From Clostridiales bacterium (GTDB lineage Bacteria > Bacillota > Clostridia > Christensenellales > Pumilibacteraceae), in the NCBI GenBank assembly GCA_022508405.1, contig JAFLVI010000012.1, positions 1-34,470 of the forward strand: a DNA stretch of 34,470 nt. The letters run 5' to 3'. The position numbers and the translations under genes are program-made. This document shows positions 1-7,159 of this stretch, piece after piece; position 1 is the stretch's first letter; each line of letters starts with the position of its first letter. The notes beneath the pieces were generated by a model. That model had not been told where the DNA came from, did not search any database, and worked only from the letters and a program-made list of their open reading frames with translations.

Positions 1-53
1 CCGCCGACCTGCTGATTACGAATCAGCTGCTCTACCGACTGAGCCACAGTAGC
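1..53 (-). tRNA. tRNA-Thr (anticodon CGU), 3' part cut off by window edge
   Basis: Read on the minus strand, bases 53-47 form the 5' acceptor strand (GCTACTG), followed by TG. A D-arm with GCTC/GAGC pairing comes next, then an anticodon arm with 5-bp stem GCTGA/TCAGC and loop TTCGTAA. The anticodon CGT lies at 20-18 and reads threonine codon ACG. A 5-nt variable loop and the first T-stem strand GGCGG follow, and the window ends there, so the T loop, 3' acceptor strand and any CCA are missing. It has its own promoter just upstream. Threonine identity rests on the anticodon alone. Confidence 0.93.
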
Positions 54-68
54 ATTAAGTGCGTAAAA

Positions 69-97
69 ATTATAGCATATAATTATTGGTTTTGCAA
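69..97 (-). promoter_or_regulatory. Promoter of tRNA-Thr
   Basis: On the minus strand a -35 box TTGCAA (97-92), a 17-bp spacer and a perfect -10 TATAAT (74-69). The predicted transcript start near 62 lies about 9 nt before the tRNA 5' end at 53. This gives the tRNA its own transcription, independent of recR upstream. I see no convincing terminator for the recR operon between recR and this promoter. Confidence 0.75.
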
Positions 98-134
98 ATG
101 TTTACGGCACGAATTTTTTTGTATACTTATGTAT

Positions 135-719
135 TTACAATGTTGTTCTTCTGCCGAGCGCTTGGGACAGTGTTACGCTGTCGGCATACTCAAGCTCCGA
201 ACCCATGGATATGCCCTGCGCAATCCTTGTTACCTTTATGCCCAGCGGCTTTATAAGCCTTGCCAAGTACACCGCGGTCGCTTCCCCTTCCACGTCGGGG
301 TTTGTGGCGATAATAACTTCTTCCACGCCGTCCAGCCGACCCATAAGGCTTTTTATGTTCAGGTCGTCCGGCGTGCGGTTATTCATAGGGCTCAATGTTC
401 CGTGCAGTACGTGATACACGCCGTCAAACGCACCGGTGTTTTCCACCGCTATAACGTCCTTAGGATACGCCACAACACAAATCTGTTTTGCCTGCCGCGA
501 AGAGCACAGCTCGCAAACATCGTCTTCGGTAAAGTTGCCGCATACCGAGCACAGCTTAACGTTTTGCTTTACGTCCTTTAACGCTTCGCAAAACGCGTCC
601 ACATCGCGCTCCTGCATATCTATAACCGCGTAAGCGTACCTTAGCGCGGTCTTTTTCCCCACCCCCGGCAGCATGGAAAACCTGCTTGCAAGAGTGGCTA
701 CGCACTTTATATCGCGCAT
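135..719 (-). CDS. recR: Recombination mediator protein RecR
   Basis: RecR works with RecF and RecO to load RecA onto SSB-coated single-stranded DNA at gaps. The 194 residues match the usual RecR length (about 200). Visible in order: a helix-hairpin-helix with LPGVGKKTALR (about 17-27), a four-cysteine zinc finger (C57, C60, C69, C72), a Toprim domain from about residue 80, and the conserved ENTGAFDGVYHVLHG segment of the family. The ATG shares one base with the ybaB stop (TAATG), so translation is probably coupled. The ybaB-recR order is conserved in bacteria, but the usual dnaX upstream partner is missing and a foldase lipoprotein takes its place. Another component of the same pathway, recF, is encoded at 11029-12084. 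Confidence 0.97.
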   Translation of the reverse strand: MRDIKCVATLASRFSMLPGVGKKTALRYAYAVIDMQERDVDAFCEALKDVKQNVKLCSVCGNFTEDDVCELCSSRQAKQICVVAYPKDVIAVENTGAFDGVYHVLHGTLSPMNNRTPDDLNIKSLMGRLDGVEEVIIATNPDVEGEATAVYLARLIKPLGIKVTRIAQGISMGSELEYADSVTLSQALGRRTTL

Positions 720-1048
720 TAAAGTCCGCCCAAAGACCCGAGCGGGCTGTTTTTGTACATCTCGTCCGCTTCCACGTACGCTTCGTTTGCCGCGGCTGTT
801 ATAAGGTCTTCCAGCATTTCCACATCGTCCGGATCGACGACCTCGGGCTTAATCGATATGGAGATAAAGCGTTTTGTGCCCGACACGGTAACGGTAACCG
901 CGCCGCCGCCGCTTGTGCCGGTGACGCGCGCTTCCTCAAGCTGCTCCTTTGCCTGAGCCATTTGCTCCTGCAACTGCTGAGCCTGCTTCATCATTTGCTG
1001 CATATTCATACCGCCGCCGCCGCGGCCGTATCCGCCGAATCTTGCCAT
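719..1048 (-). CDS. ybaB: YbaB/EbfC family nucleoid-associated protein
   Basis: A 109-residue protein of the YbaB/EbfC family: small dimeric DNA-binding proteins coating the nucleoid, usually encoded beside recR. It has a Gly/Arg-rich N-terminus (about 3-14), a Met/Gln-rich helix ([19 protein letters not shown]), then the beta-sheet core with [16 protein letters not shown] and the family-typical [18 protein letters not shown]. The start is preceded by AGAGG at about 9 nt. The stop overlaps the recR start by one base. It lies 47 bp downstream of the foldase lipoprotein gene and probably shares its transcript from the promoter at 2916-2944. Its role with RecR is inferred from conserved neighbourhood, not from a known biochemical link. 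Confidence 0.95.
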   Translation of the reverse strand: MARFGGYGRGGGGMNMQQMMKQAQQLQEQMAQAKEQLEEARVTGTSGGGAVTVTVSGTKRFISISIKPEVVDPDDVEMLEDLITAAANEAYVEADEMYKNSPLGSLGGL

Positions 1049-1095
1049 AATACTTAACCTCTTGCCGCTTTTCCGTGGCTAATAAAATTATATTA

Positions 1096-2883
1096 TCAGT
1101 CTTCCCACAAATCGGAGAAGTTTTTCGTATAAACCTTGGAATACTTGTTGTAATTGTACGTGAGAATATTGTTTTGCCATTCGCTGTAGGACGCCGATTC
1201 GCGCGCACTCTTTATGGGCTGTTCGAGCAATTCGTAATAAGTTTGCGATCTGTCGGGCGAAGTATAATCGTTAAGCGACACCGCGCCAAGTTGCGGCACG
1301 GACGACAAATACATGATATGCACGCCGTAGTCGGTTATAACGGGCTGGCCGTAAACTTGACCCACAGCCAAAGTCTTGCGCATTTCGCGTGCGGCGTCGG
1401 CAAACTCCTGCATATATGTTTCGTTTTCGCCGTCGTCAAGCGTGTACTTTACTACATAACCCTTGTCGTTATTGAACGCGCCGGGGTCGGTGTTGTACAA
1501 ATAGATAAGGTCGTTAAACGCGTCGTTTGCGCGCTTTACGTTGCCGGCAAGCGGAGTCATTACCGAACGCACGTGCGCCATAACGTCGTCCACGCTCATG
1601 GGATGGTCCTTATCGTCCTCGCCTTTTACGTGCGGATAGCACATTATGGATTCCACAAGGTCGGCGCGGAAGTCTTCGATCTTTTCTTTTTGTTCGTCTT
1701 CCTGCAAATTCTTGATGTCAGGACGGTTTTTAAACTCGGTAAGAGCCGCCTTTTGGTCGTCGGAGAACGGAAGAAGAATGTGCTTTACATAGAAATAATT
1801 GGTGTTGGCATGATACAAAACGGTCGTGCTGCCGCCGCTCATTGCGCTGTCGTATGCCGAAATATCGTTTTCGTACTGACTGCGTTGCTCGTTGAGCATG
1901 GTGTTGTAGCTTTTTAACACCTCGTCGTACTGAACGGTAATTCTGTCGGTAAGATAGTCCTGCATGGCGGTAATCTTTTGCGAACGCTCAATATTTTCGC
2001 CGCTCAGGTAGTACATGATATATCCGAACTCGCTCGTGCTTTCCTTCATGGGATAGGAATAATCGCAGATTCGGGGATACACGGCTTCTATGCCCTGCGT
2101 ATCTATAAGGTTGTCTATCGCCTTAATTTCGGCATTGATTTTCTTTTTAAGCCAAGCGCGGTCCGACTTGTTCAGGCGGAAATCGTCCTTTACGCGCGAC
2201 TTTATGAGCGCGATAAAGCGCGTCATTGCTTGACGGTCTAAGCTGCGCTCGTCGCTGTCGCCGTGTACACCGGGCCACGACACGCGATCGGGCGCCCAAA
2301 TCTCGGGATCTTCTTCATCCAAATCATCGTCGTCATCGTCGGTTTCGTCCGGTTTTACGGGATAAGTCGTATCGGCGGTGGACGCGTCGCCTTCTATCTT
2401 GGTCAATTCTTCCTGTCCGCGTTCCGAAAGAATATTGTTTTTGAGCGAGAACAGAGTATTGTCCACAATATTGTATAAGCTTTTGCGAATTTCGTTCTGT
2501 TCGGCTACGCCCCACTTGATGCGGTCGCAAGCGATAAGAGCGTCGACTTCGTTGGTAACCAGCTCGGTACTGATCATCATGCGAATGCAATACTTGTACA
2601 AGCCCTCGGGGTTGCCAGAAAATGACGAGGCGAACGAGCTTGAATTATTGTTGGCGTACTCGAGCAAATCGCGTTTGTAAAGAATTTTCTTGGCGGTTTT
2701 GTAGTTGTACGTTACGCTGTCGCCATTTTCGTCAAGCTCGATATTGGTAATATTGTACGCTTTAACGACCGCAACTTCCTGTTGCATATCGCGCTCGTTG
2801 TCGTGACTGAAGAATGAACATCCCAACAGCATGCTCGCCGTTAGGGCCAAAGATAATATTATTACAAAGATGCGTTTTAACAC
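1096..2883 (-). CDS. Lipoprotein with parvulin-like (PrsA/SurA-type) peptidyl-prolyl isomerase domain
   Basis: Probably an extracytoplasmic folding chaperone, lipid-anchored like PrsA. It starts at GTG with AGGTG about 7 nt upstream. A signal peptide ends in a lipobox (LLGC, lipidated C22). A long helical N-terminal part follows, interrupted by an acidic run (about 179-192, mostly Asp/Glu). The rotamase signature begins with YVKHILLPF (about 365-373), and the C-terminal half of a parvulin fold resumes around 453-526 with QPVITDYGVHIMYL. These halves are separated by roughly 75 extra residues, so the domain appears split by a charged insertion. At 595 residues it is about twice the size of PrsA. 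It is first in a transcript with ybaB and recR. The parvulin assignment is good from motifs; catalytic activity is uncertain because the domain is divergent. Confidence 0.8.
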   Translation of the reverse strand: MLKRIFVIILSLALTASMLLGCSFFSHDNERDMQQEVAVVKAYNITNIELDENGDSVTYNYKTAKKILYKRDLLEYANNNSSSFASSFSGNPEGLYKYCIRMMISTELVTNEVDALIACDRIKWGVAEQNEIRKSLYNIVDNTLFSLKNNILSERGQEELTKIEGDASTADTTYPVKPDETDDDDDDLDEEDPEIWAPDRVSWPGVHGDSDERSLDRQAMTRFIALIKSRVKDDFRLNKSDRAWLKKKINAEIKAIDNLIDTQGIEAVYPRICDYSYPMKESTSEFGYIMYYLSGENIERSQKITAMQDYLTDRITVQYDEVLKSYNTMLNEQRSQYENDISAYDSAMSGGSTTVLYHANTNYFYVKHILLPFSDDQKAALTEFKNRPDIKNLQEDEQKEKIEDFRADLVESIMCYPHVKGEDDKDHPMSVDDVMAHVRSVMTPLAGNVKRANDAFNDLIYLYNTDPGAFNNDKGYVVKYTLDDGENETYMQEFADAAREMRKTLAVGQVYGQPVITDYGVHIMYLSSVPQLGAVSLNDYTSPDRSQTYYELLEQPIKSARESASYSEWQNNILTYNYNKYSKVYTKNFSDLWED

Positions 2884-2915
2884 TTTTTACACCTATACCG
2901 ATTAGAGTACTTATT

Positions 2916-2944
2916 ATTATACTAAATCGTATTGAAAAAATCAA
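2916..2944 (-). promoter_or_regulatory. Promoter of the foldase lipoprotein - ybaB - recR operon
   Basis: Minus-strand -35 TTGATT (2944-2939), 17-bp spacer, perfect -10 TATAAT (2921-2916). The -10 lies 32 nt before the GTG start, leaving a leader with an AGGTG ribosome-binding site. The rest of the 2884-3042 spacer is AT-rich on the promoter side, and I see no terminator hairpin for the cyclophilin operon that ends at 3043. Confidence 0.78.
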
Positions 2945-3042
2945 ACGATTTAATATGTTTTTTGCCAATAATTTACTTTTTATGCGTTTATCGTGCGTTC
3001 AAATCCAAACGACCGTCGCGGGCTGGGCGCACGTTTGCTGTT

Positions 3043-3564
3043 TTATTGCCTAACCGTTATCGTCCTTATAACAATGGGATTGAGCGGAATATCCGAATAG
3101 TACTGCCACCTGCCCGTTTTTACCTTGCCGTAGGCGACTGCGGTTTGAATGCTCTTTTCGTCCGCACACCTGCCAAACGCCGCGTACTCGCCGTTTAGGT
3201 GCGGGGTGTCCGCAACGCAAATAAAGAACTGGCAGGAAGCGCTGTCCTTTACCGCAGTGCGCGCCATGGATATAGTTCCCTTAGTGTGTTTTAAGTCGTT
3301 GGCCACGCCGTTGCTTTTGAACTCGCCCTTTATGGTGGTCTTGAGCGGCCTTTCCACAAGCCCCATATTTTGGTCGAACACGAATCCGCCGCCCTGAATC
3401 ATAAACTTGTCTATTACCCGATGAAAGCACAGACCGTCATAGAAATGCGCAGCACAGAGTTTGACGAAGTTGGCGACCGTTATGGGCGCAATGTCCGGAT
3501 ACAGCTCGAGATTGATGACGTTGCCGTCCGTAAATTCGATTGTTGCGTAGATTTTGTTTTCCAT
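3043..3564 (-). CDS. Cyclophilin-type peptidyl-prolyl cis-trans isomerase
   Basis: Cytoplasmic PPIase of the cyclophilin family, 173 residues, without a signal peptide. Family motifs are clear: IAPITVANFVKL near the N-terminus, FYDGLCFHRVIDKFMIQGG holding the catalytic Arg of the FHR motif and the Gln of MIQGG, then KHTKGTISMARTA, SASCQFFICV and LNGEYAAFGRC. An in-frame Met 19 codons upstream (3621) would overlap the dusB coding sequence. The ATG at 3564 has AAAGGAG 6 nt before it, so I chose that start. It is the last gene of the pepF - mazG-like - dusB operon, 25 bp after dusB. It is a different fold from the parvulin-like lipoprotein next door, so two unrelated PPIases sit side by side. 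Confidence 0.95.
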   Translation of the reverse strand: MENKIYATIEFTDGNVINLELYPDIAPITVANFVKLCAAHFYDGLCFHRVIDKFMIQGGGFVFDQNMGLVERPLKTTIKGEFKSNGVANDLKHTKGTISMARTAVKDSASCQFFICVADTPHLNGEYAAFGRCADEKSIQTAVAYGKVKTGRWQYYSDIPLNPIVIRTITVRQ

Positions 3565-3589
3565 TATGTTCTCCTTTTCTATTATATTT

Positions 3590-4483
3590 TTAATTAAGTT
3601 TTTCGCACTCGTCCAGTGCAAACATAATTTCCGAAACCTTGTCCGCCGTGTTTACCACGGCGCGCAGCGCCTTGCCGCCCGTTACGCCGCGGAAGTAATG
3701 GACAAAAAACTTGCGCGCCTGATTGATTGTATACCGCTCGTCAAAGTGTTCGGTCAAAAGTTCCATATGCCGCCGTGCGGTGGCAAACGGCGTTGCCTTT
3801 TCGCCCGAAAACACATGCGGATTGCATAGAGCGTGCCGCCCTATCATGTAAGCGGCTATAGGCGGCTCGGGATCAGGCATGTCGCACACGTCGCCGTTGA
3901 GTATTATCGGAATGGACGAGCTTTGCGCCAATCCCTTAACCGCATCACGGTCCGATGTTCCGGCATACCGCTGTTCGGCGTATCTGCCGTGAACGGTGAC
4001 CGCCGAAGCGCCGGCACGCGCTACACTATCTATAAGTTCCGCCGCTTGATTTTCGCCGATGCGGTAGCCAAGCCGTGTTTTTACTGTGATGGGTCTATCG
4101 GTCACGTCCTTGATTGCGCCGACTATCCGCCCTGCGAGCTCGGGGTCTTTAAGCAATGCCGCGCCGTCCCCGTTTTTTACTATCTTGGGCATGGGACAGC
4201 CCATATTTATGTCTATAATATCGCAGTCCAGCATTTTTACGGCGGCGGCAAAATCTTTCGGATCGTTGCCGAAAAGCTGAATGCACGACGGGCTTTCTTT
4301 TTCCGACAAGCGCATAAGCATTTCTGTCTTGGCGCTGTCGTGAACAAGCCCGCGCACGGACACCATTTCGGTGGCTGTAAGCGCCGCGCCGCACTCCCTT
4401 GCAAGCGTGCGGAACGCTATGTCCGTATATCCCGCCATAGGCGCCAGCAGTCCGCCGGTAATTGTGTACTTGCCAATCTTCAA
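3590..4483 (-). CDS. dusB: tRNA-dihydrouridine synthase (DusB-like)
   Basis: Flavoenzyme that reduces specific uridines in tRNA D-loops to dihydrouridine. The 297 residues start with LLAPMAGYTDIAFR (FMN-barrel strand 1). The catalytic cysteine is C96 in DINMGCPMPKIVKNGDGAAL, K135 lies in TVKTRLG and H165 in VTVHGRY, followed by ILNGDV and a MIGRHALCNP phosphate-binding segment. The stretch between NGDV and MIGR is shorter than usual. The predicted start is TTG, 9 nt after the mazG-like stop, with only a weak AGG upstream, suggesting translational coupling. Family assignment is firm; the modified position in tRNA cannot be read from sequence. Confidence 0.94.
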   Translation of the reverse strand: MKIGKYTITGGLLAPMAGYTDIAFRTLARECGAALTATEMVSVRGLVHDSAKTEMLMRLSEKESPSCIQLFGNDPKDFAAAVKMLDCDIIDINMGCPMPKIVKNGDGAALLKDPELAGRIVGAIKDVTDRPITVKTRLGYRIGENQAAELIDSVARAGASAVTVHGRYAEQRYAGTSDRDAVKGLAQSSSIPIILNGDVCDMPDPEPPIAAYMIGRHALCNPHVFSGEKATPFATARRHMELLTEHFDERYTINQARKFFVHYFRGVTGGKALRAVVNTADKVSEIMFALDECEKLN

Positions 4484-4492
4484 TACGATAAC

Positions 4493-5356
4493 CTATTTTA
4501 ATTCGGCGATTTTTGCTTTGACCGATTTGTTGATTTCGATTTCCGCGTCTAACCCGCTGTCCGAAAGCAATCCGACCAAAGCGTATATCGCGGCGGCGTA
4601 ATCCTTGTTTTCCACCGCCGTTTTAAGCTCAACAGCGGGGTCGGATACATATCCCGCCTTTTTAAGCTTTTTGTACGTCTTTTGCGCCAGCAACAACGCG
4701 GGAAAGTTGTCCGGCAGCTTTTTTAGCTGAGTCTTGACCGTATCGTAATTCTTTTCGGTTGCCTTGTTCTTTTCCCAAAGCGTAAGCGCTTCGTCCGCGT
4801 TTACTGCGCTGTCGTCTCCGAAGATAAACGTGTGCCTGCCGATAAGCTTTTTGCACAGCTCGTCGCACACGTCGTTAAAATCGAACTCGCCCATTCGCCG
4901 CGCTATGTCCGATTGCAACAACGACTGCAAAAACACGTCGCCAAACTCTTCGCGCATGTTGGGAACGTCGCGCTTGTCTATTGCGTCCACCGCCTCGTAT
5001 GCTTCTTCTATCATGTTGATACGAATGCTGTCGTGCGTCTGCGCCCTGTCCCACGGGCAGCCGTCACCGTCGCGCGTGAGCCGCGCAATCACGCGAAGTG
5101 CGTCTATTGCGTTGTATCTCTGTTTTGCAAAATCGCGTTGCGCCGGCACCGATATTGTTTTTGCGCCTTTAAGCTCGGAGAGCAATATGCTTTTGCCGTC
5201 CGCGACCAACTCCACATCGCCGTACACCTTGTAAAGCCTTTCCTTTACCGCTCCGAAGCTATCCGGCGTTATGTCCGCAATCTCAACCGCAATCGAAGTA
5301 TCTATGACGGGAATATGCAAAAACGCTTCCCCGTCCACCGTAAGAATGTTTTTCAT
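4493..5356 (-). CDS. mazG: MazG-family nucleotide pyrophosphohydrolase with degenerate flanking domains
   Basis: MazG enzymes hydrolyse NTPs or dNTPs to NMP and pyrophosphate. The central domain (about 85-190) is intact: GCPWDRAQTHDS, then the metal-binding pairs in MIEEAYEAVDAI and MREEFGDVFLQ, then the KLIGRHTFIFGD end of the family. The flanks are odd. Residues about 20-75 (ITPDSFGAVKERLYKVYGD onward) resemble the last strands of the tetrapyrrole-methylase domain that precedes MazG in Bacillus YabN, without the rest of that domain. Residues about 210-287 (LPDNFPALLLAQKTYKKLKKAGY onward) resemble the second MazG domain, but its EExxE and ExxD metal sites are gone. The ATG shares a base with the pepF stop. 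Central activity is likely; the reading of the flanks as remnants is inference. Confidence 0.85.
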   Translation of the reverse strand: MKNILTVDGEAFLHIPVIDTSIAVEIADITPDSFGAVKERLYKVYGDVELVADGKSILLSELKGAKTISVPAQRDFAKQRYNAIDALRVIARLTRDGDGCPWDRAQTHDSIRINMIEEAYEAVDAIDKRDVPNMREEFGDVFLQSLLQSDIARRMGEFDFNDVCDELCKKLIGRHTFIFGDDSAVNADEALTLWEKNKATEKNYDTVKTQLKKLPDNFPALLLAQKTYKKLKKAGYVSDPAVELKTAVENKDYAAAIYALVGLLSDSGLDAEIEINKSVKAKIAELK

Positions 5357-7059
5357 TATTTGATTTCCTCTTGCAACGCCGTAAGGTGCTTTTCGATTTT
5401 TTGGCAGACTTCTTTTAGTGCGCCTTGGTCGAACGGGCTTTTAAGTCCCGCCTCGTGCGCCAACTCCACTATGGACTTTGTGCCGCCCGCTTCCACCAAA
5501 TTCAGATATCTGCCCAGCGCGTCCTTAAAATCGACGGCGGCAAGTTCCCCAAACTGCAACGCCAAGCACGTGGACAGGCAATAATCTATATAATAGAAAG
5601 GATGTTCGTAAATGTGCTTTTGGTACTGCCATCTGCCGCCGCAGTTGATAAACGGGATGTCCGACATATCGACGTACGGACGGAACTCGCTTTCCAGCTT
5701 TAGCCACAGTTTTCTCCGCTCTTTGGGAGTCATATCGGGATTTTCATACACAAGCTGTTGAAAGTAATCCACCGTAACGCCGTACGGCAAAAAGTTGAGC
5801 GCGTCGAATATCTGCTGGTAGGTAGCTTCCGCCGCGCGGTTGCCGTAAAAATAGCTGTTGTAGCTGTTGCACAGCGCTTCCATGCTCATGGAATGAGTTT
5901 CGGCCGTTTCCATGCCGCCCACAAACAGGTCTATATCTATATTGTTGGCGGCGGCGCGGTTAAACGCATATGCATGGCCGAACTCGTGCGTGAGCACTCC
6001 CACGTCGTCCATTGTGCCGTTGAAGTTGGCAAATATAAACGGCTGATCAAAGTCGTACAGCATTTCGGCATAGCCGCCGCCCATCTTGCCTTCGCGCGCG
6101 GTGTAGTCTATGGCTTGCGCCGCGCACATATCGGCAAAAAATGAGCCGAGCTTTTCGTCCATGTCGTCGTAAATTTTTTGCGCGGCGGCAAAAAGCTGTT
6201 TTGCGTCACCTTGCGGATCGATGTTGCCGCCCACTATATAGTTGTCGTTGTCGTATAGATGAATGCCGTCAATTCCCAGTCGCTTTGCCAGCGCGTCCTT
6301 AAGCTTTTTGAGCACGGGCACTACGTCGCTCCGCACGGAATTGCGAAAAACTTCTATTTCCTTCCTGCCGTAGCCGATATGCCCTACGCGCAAATCGCCC
6401 ATTTCCACATAGTTTTCAAATCCCATTTTGCGCGCCATGCTGTTGCGAACCTTGACCATTCTGTCGTAAATATCGTCAAGCTTGTCGCCCACTGCGCCCA
6501 GAGTTTCGCCTATTACGGTAAACGCCTTTTTGCGCACAGACCTATCCGCATCCTTGCAAAAGCCGTGCATTTCGCTAAGCGTCACCGTCTTTCCGTTCCA
6601 CGGATAGGAAAGCGACGCGAGCAGCTTGTCGTACTCCGTAACCAGCTTGTTTTCCTCTACGCAGTCGTCCACAATGGCTTTGTCCATAGTGCGAAGCCCC
6701 GCTTTTATATTCTGCACTATTATGGGATTGATTAGTTTGCTCAGCTCGTCCGCGTGCTTCGACTGCATAAGCGCACGGTTAAACTCCGTGCTTTTCGCCC
6801 AGATTGGCGGAAGATTTTCGTCGTAATAGTCCTGCTCCGCCGTGTAGAACTCATCGCGCACGTCAAGCGAGTGGCGCACAAACGCAAGCTCGATTTGCGT
6901 CACAAACTTTTTGTAATACGCGTTTACACGCTCGCGTATTTGAACAAGCTGCGCCCCGCTTTCCGCTTTTTTTACATCGGCAATCGCGCCGTCGAAAAAC
7001 TCCGCAACCTTTTTTAAGTCAACTCGCTCGTACTTGTAATCGGCTATCTTTTTTGCCAT
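5356..7059 (-). CDS. pepF: M3 family oligoendopeptidase (PepF-like)
   Basis: Cytoplasmic zinc metallopeptidase that cleaves short peptides, 567 residues from the chosen start, the usual size for the family. The zinc site HEFGH is at about 358-362, with the third ligand glutamate probably E387 in the ETAETHSMSMEAL segment. The C-terminal substrate-binding part carries family-typical aromatic residues (HPFYYIDYCLSTCLALQF). An in-frame Met 18 codons earlier (7113) lies upstream of the promoter at 7081-7109, so it cannot be on the transcript; the ATG at 7059 has AAAGG about 8-10 nt before it. First gene of the operon with mazG-like, dusB and the cyclophilin. Confidence 0.95.
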   Translation of the reverse strand: MAKKIADYKYERVDLKKVAEFFDGAIADVKKAESGAQLVQIRERVNAYYKKFVTQIELAFVRHSLDVRDEFYTAEQDYYDENLPPIWAKSTEFNRALMQSKHADELSKLINPIIVQNIKAGLRTMDKAIVDDCVEENKLVTEYDKLLASLSYPWNGKTVTLSEMHGFCKDADRSVRKKAFTVIGETLGAVGDKLDDIYDRMVKVRNSMARKMGFENYVEMGDLRVGHIGYGRKEIEVFRNSVRSDVVPVLKKLKDALAKRLGIDGIHLYDNDNYIVGGNIDPQGDAKQLFAAAQKIYDDMDEKLGSFFADMCAAQAIDYTAREGKMGGGYAEMLYDFDQPFIFANFNGTMDDVGVLTHEFGHAYAFNRAAANNIDIDLFVGGMETAETHSMSMEALCNSYNSYFYGNRAAEATYQQIFDALNFLPYGVTVDYFQQLVYENPDMTPKERRKLWLKLESEFRPYVDMSDIPFINCGGRWQYQKHIYEHPFYYIDYCLSTCLALQFGELAAVDFKDALGRYLNLVEAGGTKSIVELAHEAGLKSPFDQGALKEVCQKIEKHLTALQEEIK

Positions 7060-7080
7060 GATATTTACCTTTTTCTTTAT

Positions 7081-7109
7081 AGTATATTGGAAAAGGCAGT
7101 ATTTGTCAA
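7081..7109 (-). promoter_or_regulatory. Promoter of the pepF - mazG - dusB - cyclophilin operon
   Basis: Minus-strand -35 TTGACA (7109-7104), 17-bp spacer, -10 TATACT (7086-7081). The -10 is 21 nt before the ATG at 7059, leaving room for the AAAGG ribosome-binding site. It lies about 10 bp past the terminator of the preceding GH13 gene. Confidence 0.85.
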
Positions 7110-7116
7110 GCAAACT

Positions 7117-7146
7117 AAAATCCGCTCGAATTTTGCTCCGAGCGGA
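7117..7146 (-). terminator. Rho-independent terminator after the GH13 gene
   Basis: An 8-bp GC-rich perfect stem, TCCGCTCG at 7121-7128 with CGAGCGGA at 7139-7146, with a 10-nt loop. Read on the minus strand it is followed by TTTT. It ends the Wzz-like/GH13 transcript just before the pepF promoter. Confidence 0.8.
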
Positions 7147-7159
7147 CTTTATGAAATAA

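Noticed and set aside
1075..1917. A 280-codon open frame on the plus strand, and similar long ones at 8975-9763, 12123-12899 and 22006-23046
   Set aside because: Each is antisense to a well-supported gene (foldase lipoprotein, Wzz-like, MBL, addA). They are Val/Arg/His-rich with no domain motifs, as expected from the complement of biased codons, and lack promoter and SD.
7060..7113. Upstream in-frame Met codons as starts: 7113 (pepF), 3621 (cyclophilin), 10192 (Wzz-like), 17589 (YybS-like)
   Set aside because: They lie at or upstream of the promoters found for those genes, or overlap the previous gene. Later Met codons have an SD or the right distance to the promoter.
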